Counted from the first letter of the stretch, positions 32,707 to 44,600 are shown. The stretch: 64,000 bases of DNA from Mastigamoeba balamuthi (GCA_902651635.1 CACRSC010001923.1:191072-255071), one strand, 5' to 3'. Notes: generated from the sequence alone by a model not told the origin. Translations and numbers: made by a program.

Positions 32707-34490
32707 CTACAGGTACACGAAGCGTGTAGAGGGGTGCTCAATTGCATTTGCCCCCTGAATGGAATACTTGTGCATTGCAGGCAGCACAATCCTCTCCACT
32801 CTGGGTCCCATGTCGTCGAGGAGCCCAGGATCAATACTGGAACACAGCGCAATGTCGATGACTGCTGCTCCAGAGGCAGCCCTCAGCAGTGCTCGAGCTC
32901 CTCCCTCTGAGAGTAGTGGTGATCGTACGTGCACCTTCAGCAATTGGCTGCACAGTGGGAACAAAGCACCGGCCCCAGCGTCCGTGAGATCTGGGAGCTC
33001 CACAAACAGCTTGAACAGCTCCGGCATTTGCATGGCACTGCTGGCTACCTCATTCGCCATCTCGTCGGTTCCGAGGTGGTGCGCAGCCTCCTCGCGCAGA
33101 GTAAGTTCACATAGGTGGCGAGCTCCTCGCAGAAGCGACCCCACGCCCGAGATTGTGTATCCACTGCTTTTCACAAGAGTGAATGACCTTATGGAGTGGG
33201 CTGGCAGCAGAGCGAGCACCGTGTCGTCGACGAAAACTCGCTCAAGCGAGAGGCTATCCAGAGCAGAGCATGCTGGTCCGGTTACCAGGCCCGCTGGAAG
33301 AGACGGACCTGTGATACTGAGTGACTTCAGGGTCGCGCAGTTTCCGAGCTCGGACACAATTGATGCGTCAGTGTTGTCCTGCCTAATGCACGTCAGACTG
33401 AGCCACCTGAGCTCCCTCAGTCCTTTTATGCACCGCACAAGACTGGAGGTCAGCACAAGGGGTACTACCTCGCTTCCCAGAGAGAGACGCCTCAGAGAAC
33501 GTGAGTGCTTGGCAATTCGTGCAGGCAGCTGCGGATTTGAAGCGTCGTAGATAGAGAGTAGAGTTAGATGCCACTCTCCAGCCAAACCGGCATCCTCATT
33601 GGCTTGCGAGAGGAGTCGCAGACAGCAGAGCTGTCGGCAGTGCGTTGCCACCGCCTGCAGTCCAGCAGCCGGAATTCCTTTGCCATACTGGAGGTCCTCC
33701 AGCGATGTGCATGAGGCCGCGATAGCAGCGACAGCCCTGACGTTGTTGTCCCATTCCGTGCCGCGCACTTCAGGCAGTAACAGACCCCTGAGGTTCCAGA
33801 ACAGCATGTGGGTGTCTTGAAACACTGTATAGAGATCAGAGACGGACATGGTGTCGCTCTCGAAGTGCAGCAGAGGCAGCACAGTTGTGGGGCTGCGGTT
33901 TTCTGCCAGTCCCATCAGCATTCCCATGCCGGCCCCCAGACTGCATGCGGTTAGGTCTATAGTCTGAAGTCGATGCCAGCCAGCACGTGCAATTGCAGCG
34001 GTGCCTCTGCTGGTCACTTGATGACAGAATCGTATCGAGATGTCCTCCAGCAGAGGGCACACCACAGCCAGCGCGCGCATCGCCGAGTCCGTCATTGTGG
34101 CACTGCGAACATGCAGAGAGCGCAGAGTGGAGCCCAGATATTGAGCCGAGGAGCAGATTGCAGCGTCCGTGACCATTGAGACTGCATTACAATCGGGATA
34201 GAGCGCAGTGAATTTACGAAAAAAAAACTAAGTCGCGTGTGGTTGCGGAGCGCACTGTCGAGATGGACAACGGCGCCACGGAGGAACGACGAGCGGGTCA
34301 TGAGCACGGTCTTTGGGTCTCCGCGGGCGCAGGCAGACCGCCAGAACTGCGGGGCCCGGCACAGGGACCGCAGGCGCCTGCACGTGCGTGAGAGGCAGCA
34401 GAGGTCGCGGGGCCTCAGCAGCGGCAGCAGCAGCATTGTTGTGCACTGGTCAGGCAGCATGGCCAGTACGTCCGGAGTGGACTCCTGCAT
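32707..34490 (-). CDS. F-box and leucine-rich-repeat protein
   Basis: Exon 1 (34256-34490) and exon 2 (32707-34181) join in phase 1 over a 74-base intron (GTGCGC...ATGCAG) and give 569 residues. The F-box is near residues 13-55 (LPDQCTTMLLLPLLRPRDLC, then CRRLRSLC). It is followed by LRR units of the plant/FBXL type (LRSLHVRSATMTDSAMRAL, LEDISIRFCHQVTSRG, LSLERVFVDDTVLALL). It is a probable substrate receptor of an SCF ubiquitin ligase. The junction itself rebuilds an LRR strand (HLDISMVTDAAI), which supports the intron call. The gene is richer in AT than its neighbours. Confidence 0.8.
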
Positions 34491-34601
34491 TAGTGGTGGC
34501 TGGGGTGACTCTGCTCGCAGCCTCAGCGCACGGACCACACAGCCACGATAGGGCGGTTTTGCTCTCTTCGAATCAACGCAGACAGAATCTGAGAACCTGT
34601 T

Positions 34602-35882
34602 GTGTATCAATTGGAGGAGCAGAATCAATCATTAGCCCGCAAACTGAGAACACGCGCAATTGGCTACGACACAAGCGTGTGCGGCGTTCTCACCCTCTCA
34701 GCGCTCCTTTCAGCTGCGGCTGCCCTCGAGGCTGTCGACCGCGCACTCCAGTTGCTCTCGCCCCGCCGCATGCTCTTCACCGACGCCACTGCGCCCGACG
34801 ACGAGCCATCCTCGGCGAGTTCGCCCAAGAAGAGCTTCACGGAGACGGGAGGATTGAAGTCCTCGATGCAGCCCTCGTTCATTTGTCGGGTCACGACGCG
34901 CACCCACGAGCAGCCACAGCGCACCAAGCGGCAGCCCCTGCACATCTGGTCTGGGCGCCCCTCCTTTTGCGCCCCACCAACACCAATTCTAGCACCTCTG
35001 CCGTTCTCACGTCGCCCCGCACCTGTTCATTCGCTCACGCTTGGTCAGCTGCTGGTCGTGGCTGCAGTACGTCATCAGCCGCGTCCTCGAGCCCCTGGGA
35101 GTCGTCGCCAGCGGCCAGTTTGAGTACCAGGGGCTCGACCCTTTGGACCGCGTGTGGGTTGTCGTCCGCAGCAACGTCGTCACGTGCCTCGGGCACTGCT
35201 TGGAGGGACACGTGGGGTCCACAGCGTGTGAGCAGGTGTTGAGGGCCAGGCAGCAGGCGTCGCTCTTCGACATCCCACGCGCTGTCCTCCCAGCCCCTGC
35301 GGTGTCCAGCGACTCATCTGCGCTCAGCGAGAGTCTCCGCGGTGGCGAAGCGATCGAGCAGCTGCCCGATGCTGTGATGTGGGCCATCTTCCAGCGGGCT
35401 GCACTCACTGCGCCTCGGTGGCCTCTGTCCGCCTCGCCGGCGTCTGCACCGCCTGGAGGCGTCTTGTCCACAGATACACATGCGCCTACCACCTCCTCGA
35501 CGTCCTCGCTCCCCGCAGGAGGTCTGCCCTCCTCGCTGCTCTTTCCCGTGTCCCCTCGGATGCAGAGGCTGCAGGGGTCGCAGACGTGGGACTGCCCCGG
35601 TTCAGCGAGGTGCGAGTTGTTGACCTGAGCAGCATGTGGCTGCTGCCCCACCAGACAACCTTACTAGTGCGCAACGTGATGCGCGCCCTCAACCCTTCCA
35701 CAGCTCTAGAAGAGGTGGTCCTCGACGGAACCGTGCTGCAGCGCCAGACCCTCGAGGCTCTGCAGGTCGAGAGGCAGCAACTGGGCAGATCCATCAGCCT
35801 CTCTCTCGAGGGGTGCGGTGGCCTAGCATCGGAAACTCATTCCGGATGTATTGACAACGGCCGGAGTTCATGGTGGCCATGA
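34602..35882 (+). pseudogene. F-box gene with a frameshift
   Basis: The upstream part (34602-35040) is open with an acidic, Ser-rich segment. From 35071 a frame reads YVISRVLEPLGVVASGQFEY and reaches an F-box start, EQLPDAVMWAIFQRAA. At about 35400-35415 the frame changes by one and continues with VASVRLAGVCTAWRRLV and then LRR-like text (VRVVDLSSMWLLP, ALEEVVLDGTVL) to 35882. No intron fits the break, so this is a frameshift mutation or a sequence error. The protein also stops early for an LRR protein. Confidence 0.5.
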
Positions 35883-36005
35883 GGTATAAGTGATCAGCGC
35901 CGGAGGTCTTTGTTCCGGGTAAAACAAAACAAGTACTTCATAGGCGCTGTTGGCAATTGTAACTAGGGCTCTTCGTGGACCACTCGCCTGAAGCTCGAGA
36001 GGCGC

Positions 36006-36620
36006 TCAGTTGCAGTAGCCAACGACGGGACGCAGGTTCCACTGAGGGACGCAGAAGCCGTGCTCGCACTCTGTGTCCTTGAGGCAGAGCTGCCCCTCCT
36101 TGCACTTCCTCGTGCAGTCGCCGCCGCAGTCGACCGAGGGCTCGCTGCCGTCCTTGACGCCGTTGAAGCAGCGGTCGACCTCGTGCTCGCAGATCGCCAG
36201 CGTCTTGTCCGGACCTTCGGAGACGTGCTGGAGCACGCACGCGATGTCTGCGAGGCAGCGCCTGTCGCCCCTGTGGCACCAGAGGCTCAGCTTGTAGTCG
36301 GACCACGGCGCAGGGTCGCAGTCGGACGACGCGTTGCAGGGAGCCCACGCAGGCGCGTAGCCCCCGCGCAGCCCGTCGGCGATGGCATCGCAGTTGCGGG
36401 AGGTCTGGTCGACGGCGTTGGCCCACGCGCAGTCGGCGACGGTGAGGCAGCGCCTGTCGCCCACGTGGCAGGCCAGCCGCTGGCCCTGGGGGTTCGTGGG
36501 CACGCAGTCGGCCGTGCTCTCGCAGTGCGCCCAGTGGGGCATGCTGTCGGCAGAGGCAGCAGCAGCCGCCAGGCAGAGGCAGAGGAGAGCAGTTGCGCGG
36601 AGGGCAGGAAGGCTCTGCAT
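36006..36620 (-). CDS. Secreted Cys-rich protein of the GDRRC family, intronless full-length form
   Basis: 204 residues from ATG 36620. It has a signal peptide (ALRATALLCLCLAAAAAS), a unit with CHVGDRRCLTVADCAWA and NCDAIADGLRGG, and a second unit with CHRGDRRCLADIAC. A C-terminal module follows with VDRCFNGVKDG, SVDCGGDCTRKC and DTECEHGFC. The architecture equals copies A-D but sequence identity is lower, so this is an older paralogue. No intron is seen at the site used by copies A, B and D. Likely extracellular; role unknown. Confidence 0.82.
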   Translation of the reverse strand: MQSLPALRATALLCLCLAAAAASADSMPHWAHCESTADCVPTNPQGQRLACHVGDRRCLTVADCAWANAVDQTSRNCDAIADGLRGGYAPAWAPCNASSDCDPAPWSDYKLSLWCHRGDRRCLADIACVLQHVSEGPDKTLAICEHEVDRCFNGVKDGSEPSVDCGGDCTRKCKEGQLCLKDTECEHGFCVPQWNLRPVVGYCN

Positions 36621-37301
36621 CGTTCTCCGTGCCGGTCGGGCAGTTATTTGAGCTTTGGTTTTTAGGGCCACACAAATGACGACTGTTTGGGATGCCCTGT
36701 GGGTGCTACTGGCGGATCCGCTGTACTGTTGTCCAGGACTGTGCGCCTGGAAAAAAGCAGCCTGACGTGGCTACCCCGCAAATCTGAAATTTGGCGCGGC
36801 ATGCACACGCGGGAGAGCATCTCAGTTGCACTATTTCTCCACCAAGGGCTGCGGTTGTCGGACCCCGGCGGCACTGCCTGCTGCAAAAGCCAGTGCGCAG
36901 TGGGAGGTACTCGCACAAACACAGACCGGGGTCGGTGCAGGTGCGAGGGTGTCGCGAGGCTGAGCAGATGCGGTGGGGTGGGCCTTCGTGTCCAGTCCAG
37001 TAACAGCACTACTGCAACCAACGGTTCTGATTCGGTTCTGGCCGAGGAGCACGTGAGGGCGGAGGTGCCCCTGGGGTGGCGCCAGAGAGCGATATGCCTG
37101 CTTGGCCGTGCTCGGGTTCCGATTGGAGCGAGAAAAAGAGAGCGCCCGGTCAGAGTAGGGGCAGCGGGGCTGAGATTCCGCCCACCGGAGTATCGGCGGG
37201 TGCAAAAAAATCGCCGAGAGATTCAGCGCAGGTGCATTTTCGAGCGGGGGAGCGTGCAGAGCAGAGCAGCAGAGAGCAGGCAGACCCAACCGCATCCCCC
37301 C
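36621..37301. other. Intergenic between divergent genes
   Basis: No gene seen. Probable promoters of the GDRRC gene (minus) and the CaaX protein (plus). Confidence 0.4.
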
Positions 37302-37610
37302 ATGTCGGCGATCGTGCTGCGGGTCAAGTTCCCCCCGACGTACCCGCTGATCTACAAGACGGTGCGCGTGGACGGCAGCATGCTGGTGCGCGACGCGGTG
37401 CTGTTCATCGCCGAGAGCCTGCGGGTCAACTACGGCGGCAGCTCCATCGGCCTCTACGTCCCCGAGCACCGCCTCTGGCTCGACGACGCCCGCAGGCTCA
37501 GCTCCTACCCGCAGCTCCTCGAGGACCTCGAGTACGTCGAGTACAGGGACCGCAACGCAGCGGCAGCCGCCGACGAGGGCCCCTGCTGCAGCGCCTGCTC
37601 GCTGATGTGA
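37302..37610 (+). CDS. Talin-F0/FERM-like ubiquitin-fold domain with C-terminal CaaX box
   Basis: A single exon of 102 residues starting at ATG 37302. The whole chain is one ubiquitin-like domain. Strand 1 is IVLRVKF, followed by KTVRVDGSMLVRDAVLFIAE, then GGSSIGLYVPEHRLWLDDAR, and finally LEYVEYRDR. This is the pattern of talin and kindlin F0/F1 (…yGL……WL…+.L…..eyr). After an Ala-rich linker the protein ends CCSACSLM, where CSLM fits a prenylation box with two nearby cysteines for palmitoylation. A membrane-tethered free F0-like domain is inferred. The nearest idea in other organisms is the prenylated ubiquitin-fold protein MUB/UBL3, with a different sequence. Confidence 0.75.
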   Translation: MSAIVLRVKFPPTYPLIYKTVRVDGSMLVRDAVLFIAESLRVNYGGSSIGLYVPEHRLWLDDARRLSSYPQLLEDLEYVEYRDRNAAAAADEGPCCSACSLM

Positions 37611-38904
37611 CTTTCTATTCGTGCCGGCGCCCTCTCCCCTCCGAGAATCTGCCTGCGCCCGCGTCACCGCCTGTTCCGCCTGATGATCCTCTGCCTCCTC
37701 CTCTTCCTCCCCCCACCCGGCTCGTGTCGCGTCGCCTCCCACACCGCACACACGTTTTCTATTTGAGCAACTGCTCTGATTCCCGCACCCGTTAATAGCC
37801 TCAGCGTCGGCGCCACTTCTGCGCCCTGCAGTGCAGTGCAGAGCGTGCGGCCCTGCAGCCGCATCTGCCCCGCCCTCCCCCTCCGCCCCCTCTGTTCGTC
37901 CGGTCGTCCGCCGCTGCCGCGGTCTGTCGTGCGCTCTCCCGCGCGCGGAGTGCGAGAATTCCCTGAGGATCACCGCGCGTGGGGCTCTTCTCATGGCTGT
38001 GCTGTGCTGGCCGTGGCCAGGGGCCCAGCGACTGCAGCATCCAGAGGAAATGACTGCGTCACGTCGTGTCTGGCGCTCTGGGGGTGACAGCGGCCATGGC
38101 GGCCGTCGCGGTGCTGTGCTGGGGTGGTCGGGGTTGGCCGGGGCGCAATAGAAGGTGTACGTGAGCCCACGGAGGGCCAAGGGCACTTCGACGTAGTTGA
38201 GGAGGCGTTCTGTGTGGTTGGGAGGCCTCTCTCGCGCGTAGCCCTGTGGTCGGAGGCAACGAGCCCCTGGGTCGAGGAGCTGCTAGGCACAACTGGCGGC
38301 AGACGCCCTGCGCCTCGCCCAGACACAGGCGGGCAGCAGAGCCAAAGTGGAAGCGGTTGCTACTGCGCCCGCCCCTGCCGAGGCCGCGCGTTGCCGCAAT
38401 TGTGCATCGTTGCAGAGGTTCTACTGATCCGAGGCCACCGCCTGCCACGCAGCTTCGAAGAGGCGCTTGCCACTCGCGCTCATTGTCCAGCAGGCGCAGC
38501 CAGACGCAATTGAAGGGCCGGAGTCGGGCACGAACAAGCAGGGCGGTGGGTCTCTGCTCCACGATGGAACTTAGGTTCATCAGATCGCCCTTCGCACCAC
38601 CAAGGAAATGTCTCACTTCTCCTCCCTGCCACGCACGCTGTTTGCGTGGAGGTAGAGTACCCCGGGACTCGACCTCGACATGCTTCTCGTACCCGTGGGT
38701 CAGCCGACTGCGCACCGGAGTCACACGGCGGGGCGAGCGAAGCAACCAGTCACGAAGTCATTTCCACATGTTCTATTCAGCATGGCTCGTTAGTCTGAAT
38801 GCAACACTTCATCGCCGCCCGGAGCCTCACGTATGCGCTGTGTTGCAGAGGCTTCACCCCATCACCACCACCACCCTCCATCCTTCCTGCCCTCGCACGG
38901 GCCT
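37611..38904. other. Intergenic, possible decayed coding DNA
   Basis: Minus-strand patches look protein-like but in different frames (NYVEVPLALRGLTYTFYCAP near 38140-38200; VEQRPTALLVRARLRPFN near 38510-38570). No splice model joins them and no family is recognised. It may be a dead gene. CAATTGA at 38507. Confidence 0.35.
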
Positions 38905-41461
38905 TCAGGTGTGCACGGTGGCGGTGGCCGTGACGGCGAAGGTGGCCTCCGCGATGCTCATGGGGCTGTAGAGGATGTTGTTGGGGTTGCGCACGGCGTT
39001 GGTCTCTGGCTGCGCCTCGACAAACTGCTGCACGCGCTCGAACCTCCTCGCCGCGTCCGCCGCGCCCGTGCTGACCTCCCCCAGCAGCGGCGCCAGGTGC
39101 GCCACCGTCGCCCGCCAGCACTGCGCGAGCACCGCAGCGTTGCGCCGCTCCTTGCGCCCCAGCGCCCGCGTGCGCGCGTGCCAGACGGCCTTGGCGCCCT
39201 CGAGCGCCAGCGCGTCGTCGCAGATCGCCAGGAACGCGCGCGCCGCGGGGTCGCTGGCCGCGGCCGGGGCGCACATGCGCATGGGGGCGCCGGCGAGGAC
39301 GAGCTGGGCGAGCAGGTGCTGGCGGTAGGCGTTGGCGAGGGGCACCGTGCTGAACGAGGCGACGATGTTGGCTGGCAGCGTCGCGCACTCGTCCTGGTCC
39401 GTCCGGCTCAGCGCGCTCAGCTTGGCGGCCAGCAGCGCCTGCTTGCGGCCGCGCCCGAAGAGCCGCGCGGCGACCGACGTGGTCGCGGGCGCGGCGGCGG
39501 CCTCGAGCGGGTCGATGGGGACGTCTGCGTCGTAGGGCGTCCCGCCCTGCAGCGGCATCTCGTACGTCTTGCCCGTCTGCACGAGCGTCGCGCCCGCGGC
39601 CCCCGGGGCCTCGCGGTACAGCGGCATCTTGCACCAGCCGCACGAGAGCTCAATCGACGCGGGCTGCCCCGGGGCCGCGGCCTGCGGCATGCGGCGCGAG
39701 ACGATGCAGAGCTCGAAGAGGACGCAGAGCGCGGGGTTGGCGATGCTCGTCCGCACGAGGAACGCGTTCTCGCCGCTGCGCTGCGCCCAGACGCCCTGCG
39801 TGAAGGGGAACCGCCACGAGCGGCAGTCGGCCTTGCCGGGCTCCGCGAGCTCCGCGACGACCGCGTGCGCGTTGCTGACGGCCCGCTGCGCCGCGTTGTC
39901 CCACAGCGCCACGCGCACGCGCCGCTGCGTGACGTCCGCGCCCGCTCCCGGCGGCGGCACCGACGTGGCGCCGCACAGCGTCACCTTGAACGCCGACCGG
40001 AAGAACCGCTTGCGCACCGTCCGCGTCTCGGGGTCGACTGCGAGGTCGCGGTACGTGAGCCCCGAGGGCGCCAGCTGCGGCGTCAGCGCCGTGCTCAGCA
40101 GGCAGCGCCCGTGCTTGACAGCCTCGGCCAGCGTCGACACCCTGTACCCCGCGGGCATCGCCCCGTAGGCCTTGAGGTAGCTGCGTGCGCGCTGGGCGTC
40201 AGTCGCTGGCGTGTCGGGCAGAGAGCCCCTGCGCACTCGAGGGGCATGCGGGGCGGCCGCGAGCTGCTGCTGATGGCCGAGGTCTGCGGGCGCAGCGTCG
40301 AGAGCATCGTGCGCATCAGCGGCATCGGCGTCGACCGCGACGACGTGGTGTCGGCGCCGGGGGCCCCGGGGCCCGCGGACACCGTCGCCGCGTGGCGGGG
40401 CAGCGACGCCGCGGGCAGCGGCCTGCGCCGCGAGGTCCCCGACATCGACGAGAGGCCCGCGCCGCCCCCGTAGCCCGCGGACCGCGGCGACTCGAGCAGC
40501 TCGGCGTCGGGGGCCTCGCGGTAGACGCCGTCGTGCGCGTCGTCGCCGTACGCGTCCCGCGCGCCCTCGTAGGCCAGCTCGCTCTGGCTCGCGCCCAGCG
40601 GGTTCCGCCTGCCGCCGCTCGCCTCGTCGTCGTAGGGCTGTTCGCTGGCGCCTGCCTCCTCCTCCTCCACCTGCTCGCCCTCGTCGTCGTAGCCCTCGCC
40701 CTCGTCGTCGTCCTGCTCCCCGGGCCCCTCGTCGTAGGCCTCCTCGCGCTGCTGCTGCTGCTGCTGCCTCTGCTGCGGCTGCTGTGTCCTGCGCATTGGT
40801 GGCGGCCTGCCCCTGGCGACCTGTGCGCGCTGCTGCTGCTGCCTCTGCTGCTGCCGGGGTGCTGGCGACAGGGGCTCCTCCTCGTGCTGCTGCTCCTCTT
40901 CCTCCGCCTCCTCCTCGTCGTCGTCGTCGCGGTACTCGTCGGCTGTGCTGGGCACCCCGTCCTCGCCGTCGTCGACGTAGGCCTCGCTGCGCCCGCTCCG
41001 TGCGCTCAGGTCGCTGCCCGCAGCCGCCGCCGCGTCGTCGTCGCCGTCGTCGTAGACCCTGCGCGCCGCCCGCCTCCTCTCCGCGGCCCTCGGCCCCCGC
41101 GTGCCCCCCGCCGTCCCGCTGCTCCTCCGCACGCTCGCCGTCGCCACTGCCGCCGCCCCTGCCCTCCGCGGGGTCCGCGACGAGCTCGTGGAGGGGCTGT
41201 CCGTGCCCCGCGGGACCCGCGAGGAGCTCGCAGAGGCCGAGGAGCGGGCCGAGAGGGCGTCGGTGCTGAGGGCGTCGTCTGCGGTGCCCCCGCTGAGACG
41301 GGCGAAGAAGGCGGCGGGTCCGCGGGCGTCAGTGGGACGCGGCTGCGGGGCTGGCGGCGGGCAGACCTGTGCCAGCCGACGTCCTCGGCCCCGTCCTCGT
41401 CGGGCTCGCTGATGGCGGCGTCTGTGGCGCTCTGGTAGTGCGGCTTGCGCGAGGCGGCCAT
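38905..41461 (-). CDS. NPHP1: Nephrocystin-1
   Basis: Exons 41367-41461, 40237-41292 and 38905-40180 give 808 residues; the introns are 74 and 56 bases and all phases close. The C-terminal 425 residues follow nephrocystin-1 in order: YGAMPAGYRVSTL, LTYRDLAVDPETRTVR, VRVALWDN, VLFELCIV, ELSCGWCKMPL and YEMPLQGGTPYDADVPIDP. Nephrocystin-1 works with NPHP4 and RPGRIP1L at the ciliary transition zone and cell contacts. The N-terminal half differs from the animal protein. It is a disordered Ser-, Glu/Asp- and Gln-rich region with no visible SH3 domain or leading coiled coil. The gene shares a 154-base divergent spacer with the BEACH gene. Confidence 0.85.
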
Positions 41462-41615
41462 TCCGCGTCTCCTGCAGGGGCGAGGCTATTTCGGCGGGAG
41501 ATTCTTCCGCGGGGATACAGGGATATTTGGGCCAGATATCCCGAGTGTTTTCAGATTTGGGCAGACCAGATACAGAAATCAGCGTCGCCCTCGTTGGAGC
41601 CAAGGCGTTTTCGCG
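41462..41615. promoter_or_regulatory. Bidirectional promoter between NPHP1 and the BEACH gene
   Basis: Only 154 bases separate two start codons facing away from each other. The spacer holds repeated GATATC/GATATTT-like words (GGGATATTTGGG, CCAGATATCCC, CCAGATACAG). The same kind of words occurs upstream of or inside other genes here, for example at 25061-25430 and 18421-18490. Confidence 0.55.
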
Positions 41616-44600
41616 ATGGAGCAGCGCGGGCCTGACAGGCCCCCCACGAGCCCCACCCCCACGGCCACCTTTGTCACGGACAAGGTCCGCGCCCCTCGCC
41701 CCCACCAGCAGGGGCAGCAGCGGCATGGGGGTGGACGCAGAGGTCTCAACTGCCCTCTGCTCCTCCCGCGTCTCGCAGTTCCTGGGGAAGGAGCGCGCGT
41801 CCGAGAGGCTGCGGGACAGCGCGACACACAAGTTCGCGACGCTGCTCGAGTGGATGGGGACGCTGTCGCCGGACATACAGGCACGCGTGCCTCGCGTGGC
41901 CTTCGCGTGGCCTTCGCGTGGCCTGGCGAGTGGGGATCTTCTTTGCGCAGATCTTTTCTTCTCTTTTCTTCTTTTCTCTGCTGCGCTCTCTGGCGCTCTG
42001 CCTCTGTCGCTCTCTCTCTCTCTCTGTCGCTGCCGTTGCGATGCGATGCGACATGTGGCCTCCTCTCTCCCCTCCTTGTGTCTCCCAGGGCATCTTTGTG
42101 CTGCGCCCAGGGAACCCTCCATGAGCACAAGGGGGAGGTGCTGTGCTGTGTCTAATTCCCATTCCGGGGGACACACCCATGCGGGGGCGTGCCCCTTGCG
42201 CCCCCTTGTGCCCCCCGTGTGCGCGTGCTTGGGCCAGGGCGCCTCTGTGGCCCCGCTGTCCCTGGCCTCAGTGCCAAGCGGGGGGCACGACTGCAACTGA
42301 TGTGGCATTTTGTTCCTGGGCTCTGCTGGCTCCCCTCTGCCCTGCTTGGCGCTGCCGCTCACGTGACGTGACGCGACGTGATGTGGCGTGGCGTGGTCTG
42401 CAGCCGTGGGCGATGGAGCGAGCGGCGTTCCTGGCGGGGCAGTGCACGCGGAACACGGCCATGTGCGCGGCCTCGGGCGTGTGCTCGCGCATCGTGCAGG
42501 CCATCCCCTCGATGGCAGACCCCTCGCTCTTCCGTCAGCACCGCCACCACCACCAGCACACCTCCCTCCTCCTCTGCCACGTCGCAACACGTCATGACAC
42601 GCTGTCGCTGCTGCTGCTGCTGCTGCTGCAGGGCACGCGGTGTCGCTGCTGGAGCAGGTGGGGGCCATGTCGCTGCGGGGCGACGACGTGCGACGGCTGC
42701 TGCGCTACGTCAGCGGCGCCGACGCCTGCTGCGAGGCCACGTCGGCGGACGACCCCAAGGAGCGCACGCGGGCGCTCATGGCGGCGCTGACCAAGATACT
42801 GGACGCCAGCCCCGCCGTCTCGGACTTCTTCCTCTTTGACGACGAGTCCTGTGTAGGCCCTCCTCCCTCCTCCTCCTCCTCCTCCTCGCTGGCCTTCCCT
42901 CTGGCCCTTGGTGTCTCTGCTATGCTCGCTCTCAGTTCTCTCTCTCTCTCTCTGCTCTGTGTCGATGCGCCTGTGCTTCTGCTCTCTGGTGGCATTCCTC
43001 TGGCCTTTGTGCCTCTGTCTCGCTGTCTCTCTGCTTTGCTTTCTCTTGTTCTCTCTGTCTTCGGTGTTTCACTTGCTCTCGCTCTCACACTCTCTTTCTC
43101 TATGTTGATGCCTCTGTGCCTCTGCTGCTCTATGGTTGGCATGGTGTGCGTGTGTGCAATGCGTTCTCTGTGCCTCTTGGCTGCTTCTGCTTCCCTGTTC
43201 TCTGCCTGCCTGCCTTCCTCCCTTGATGGCTGCTGCCTCTGCGCGTGCGCCTGCCCCAGGGCATACAAGTGGTGGACGAGACGCCGGTGTCGAGCAGGTG
43301 GCCGCCGTCGTACACGTTCTGCGCGTGGGTGTGGTTCGACGCCACCCCCGACGCCACGTCGACGCTGTCGTACGAGCCGCGGCTGGTATGCGCACACAGC
43401 TCCCCGCGGGCGCAGCACGCAGCAGCACCGGCAGTGCCTGAACCGCTGCCGCGCAGGTGAGCTTCGTCAACAAGGTGGGCACAGGCGTGGAGATCTACCT
43501 CGCGCGGCCCACGACGCTCGTCGTCAAGACCAACGCCACGTCGCAGGCGCGCTTCACGTGCAGGTTCGAGTGCGGGCGCTGGTACCACATCGTCGTCTGC
43601 CACTACCAGATGCGCGCGCTCGAGGCGCTCTTCAAGCCCGCCAAGGTCGTGGCCTACGTCGACGGCATCGCCCTCAACGAGTTCTCCCTCAAGTACCCCG
43701 TCGTCGCCGATGTCCGTGCCCCGCGCCCCTAGCGCCGCCTCTGACGCGCTGTGTGTGCTGCAGCCGCTGGAGCAGCGGTGCATCGGGAACGCGAGGCCCT
43801 GCGGGAGCACGTACGGGCGCGCGCCGTCGCAGAGCTGCTTCAGCGGGCGGCTGGCGAGCCTGGCGATGCTGCACTCGGCGCAGCTGACCGAGGCGGACAT
43901 CGCCCGCCTGTACGCGCTGGGGCCCTCGTTCGTCATCACGCAGAGCTCGATCCGGCGCGTCGTCACGGGCTCGCCGCCCTCGGTCGACATCTCGTTTGTG
44001 GCGCAGGCGGGCGGCAGGGACGGCAGGTGCTGCAGCACCGTCCAGCACGGCGCGGGCAAGTTCGTCCGCGGCGAGCTGCTCGGCAGCACGATGGCCGTGC
44101 ACGTCGACCCCCCGCGCGAGTCGCTCGCGGCCACCGTCGGCGTCTGCGCGCTGCTGCCGCTGTTCCACGTCTCGCAGCTCGAGCAGCGCGGCGTCGGCGC
44201 GCTCGTCGACGCGGCGGCGCTGCTCGAGTGCGCGATGCGCGGGTCGCAGCTCGCGGCGGCCGACGCGGCGCGCCGGCGCATCTTCGAGGTGCTGACGCGC
44301 GTCGTCTCGCGGGCGCCCAAGGAGGAGATCACCGTCGACGCCTTTGTGGCGTTCAGCCAGGTCGCCGACGGCGTCCGCAGCGACGAGCTGCGCCAGCAGG
44401 CCTACTGCGTCTTCGCGCTCAACTTCGACCTCTGGAAGCTCGCCGACCCGCAGACGCAGCGCACGTTCGCCGCGCTGCTGCTCGACACGGTCTCGTCGCG
44501 CGCCAAGCTCTTCCGCGGCCTCGTGCGCCGCGTCGTCGACGCGCTGCGCGTGGACTACAGCTACGCGGCGGCGGCGGCCGCCGGCCTCGCCGAGGACGAC

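Noticed and set aside
40181-40236. Separate gene start at 40236 for the nephrocystin core
   Set aside because: A 56-base phase-2 intron joins it to the upstream exon, and the core begins exactly where similarity to nephrocystin-1 begins.
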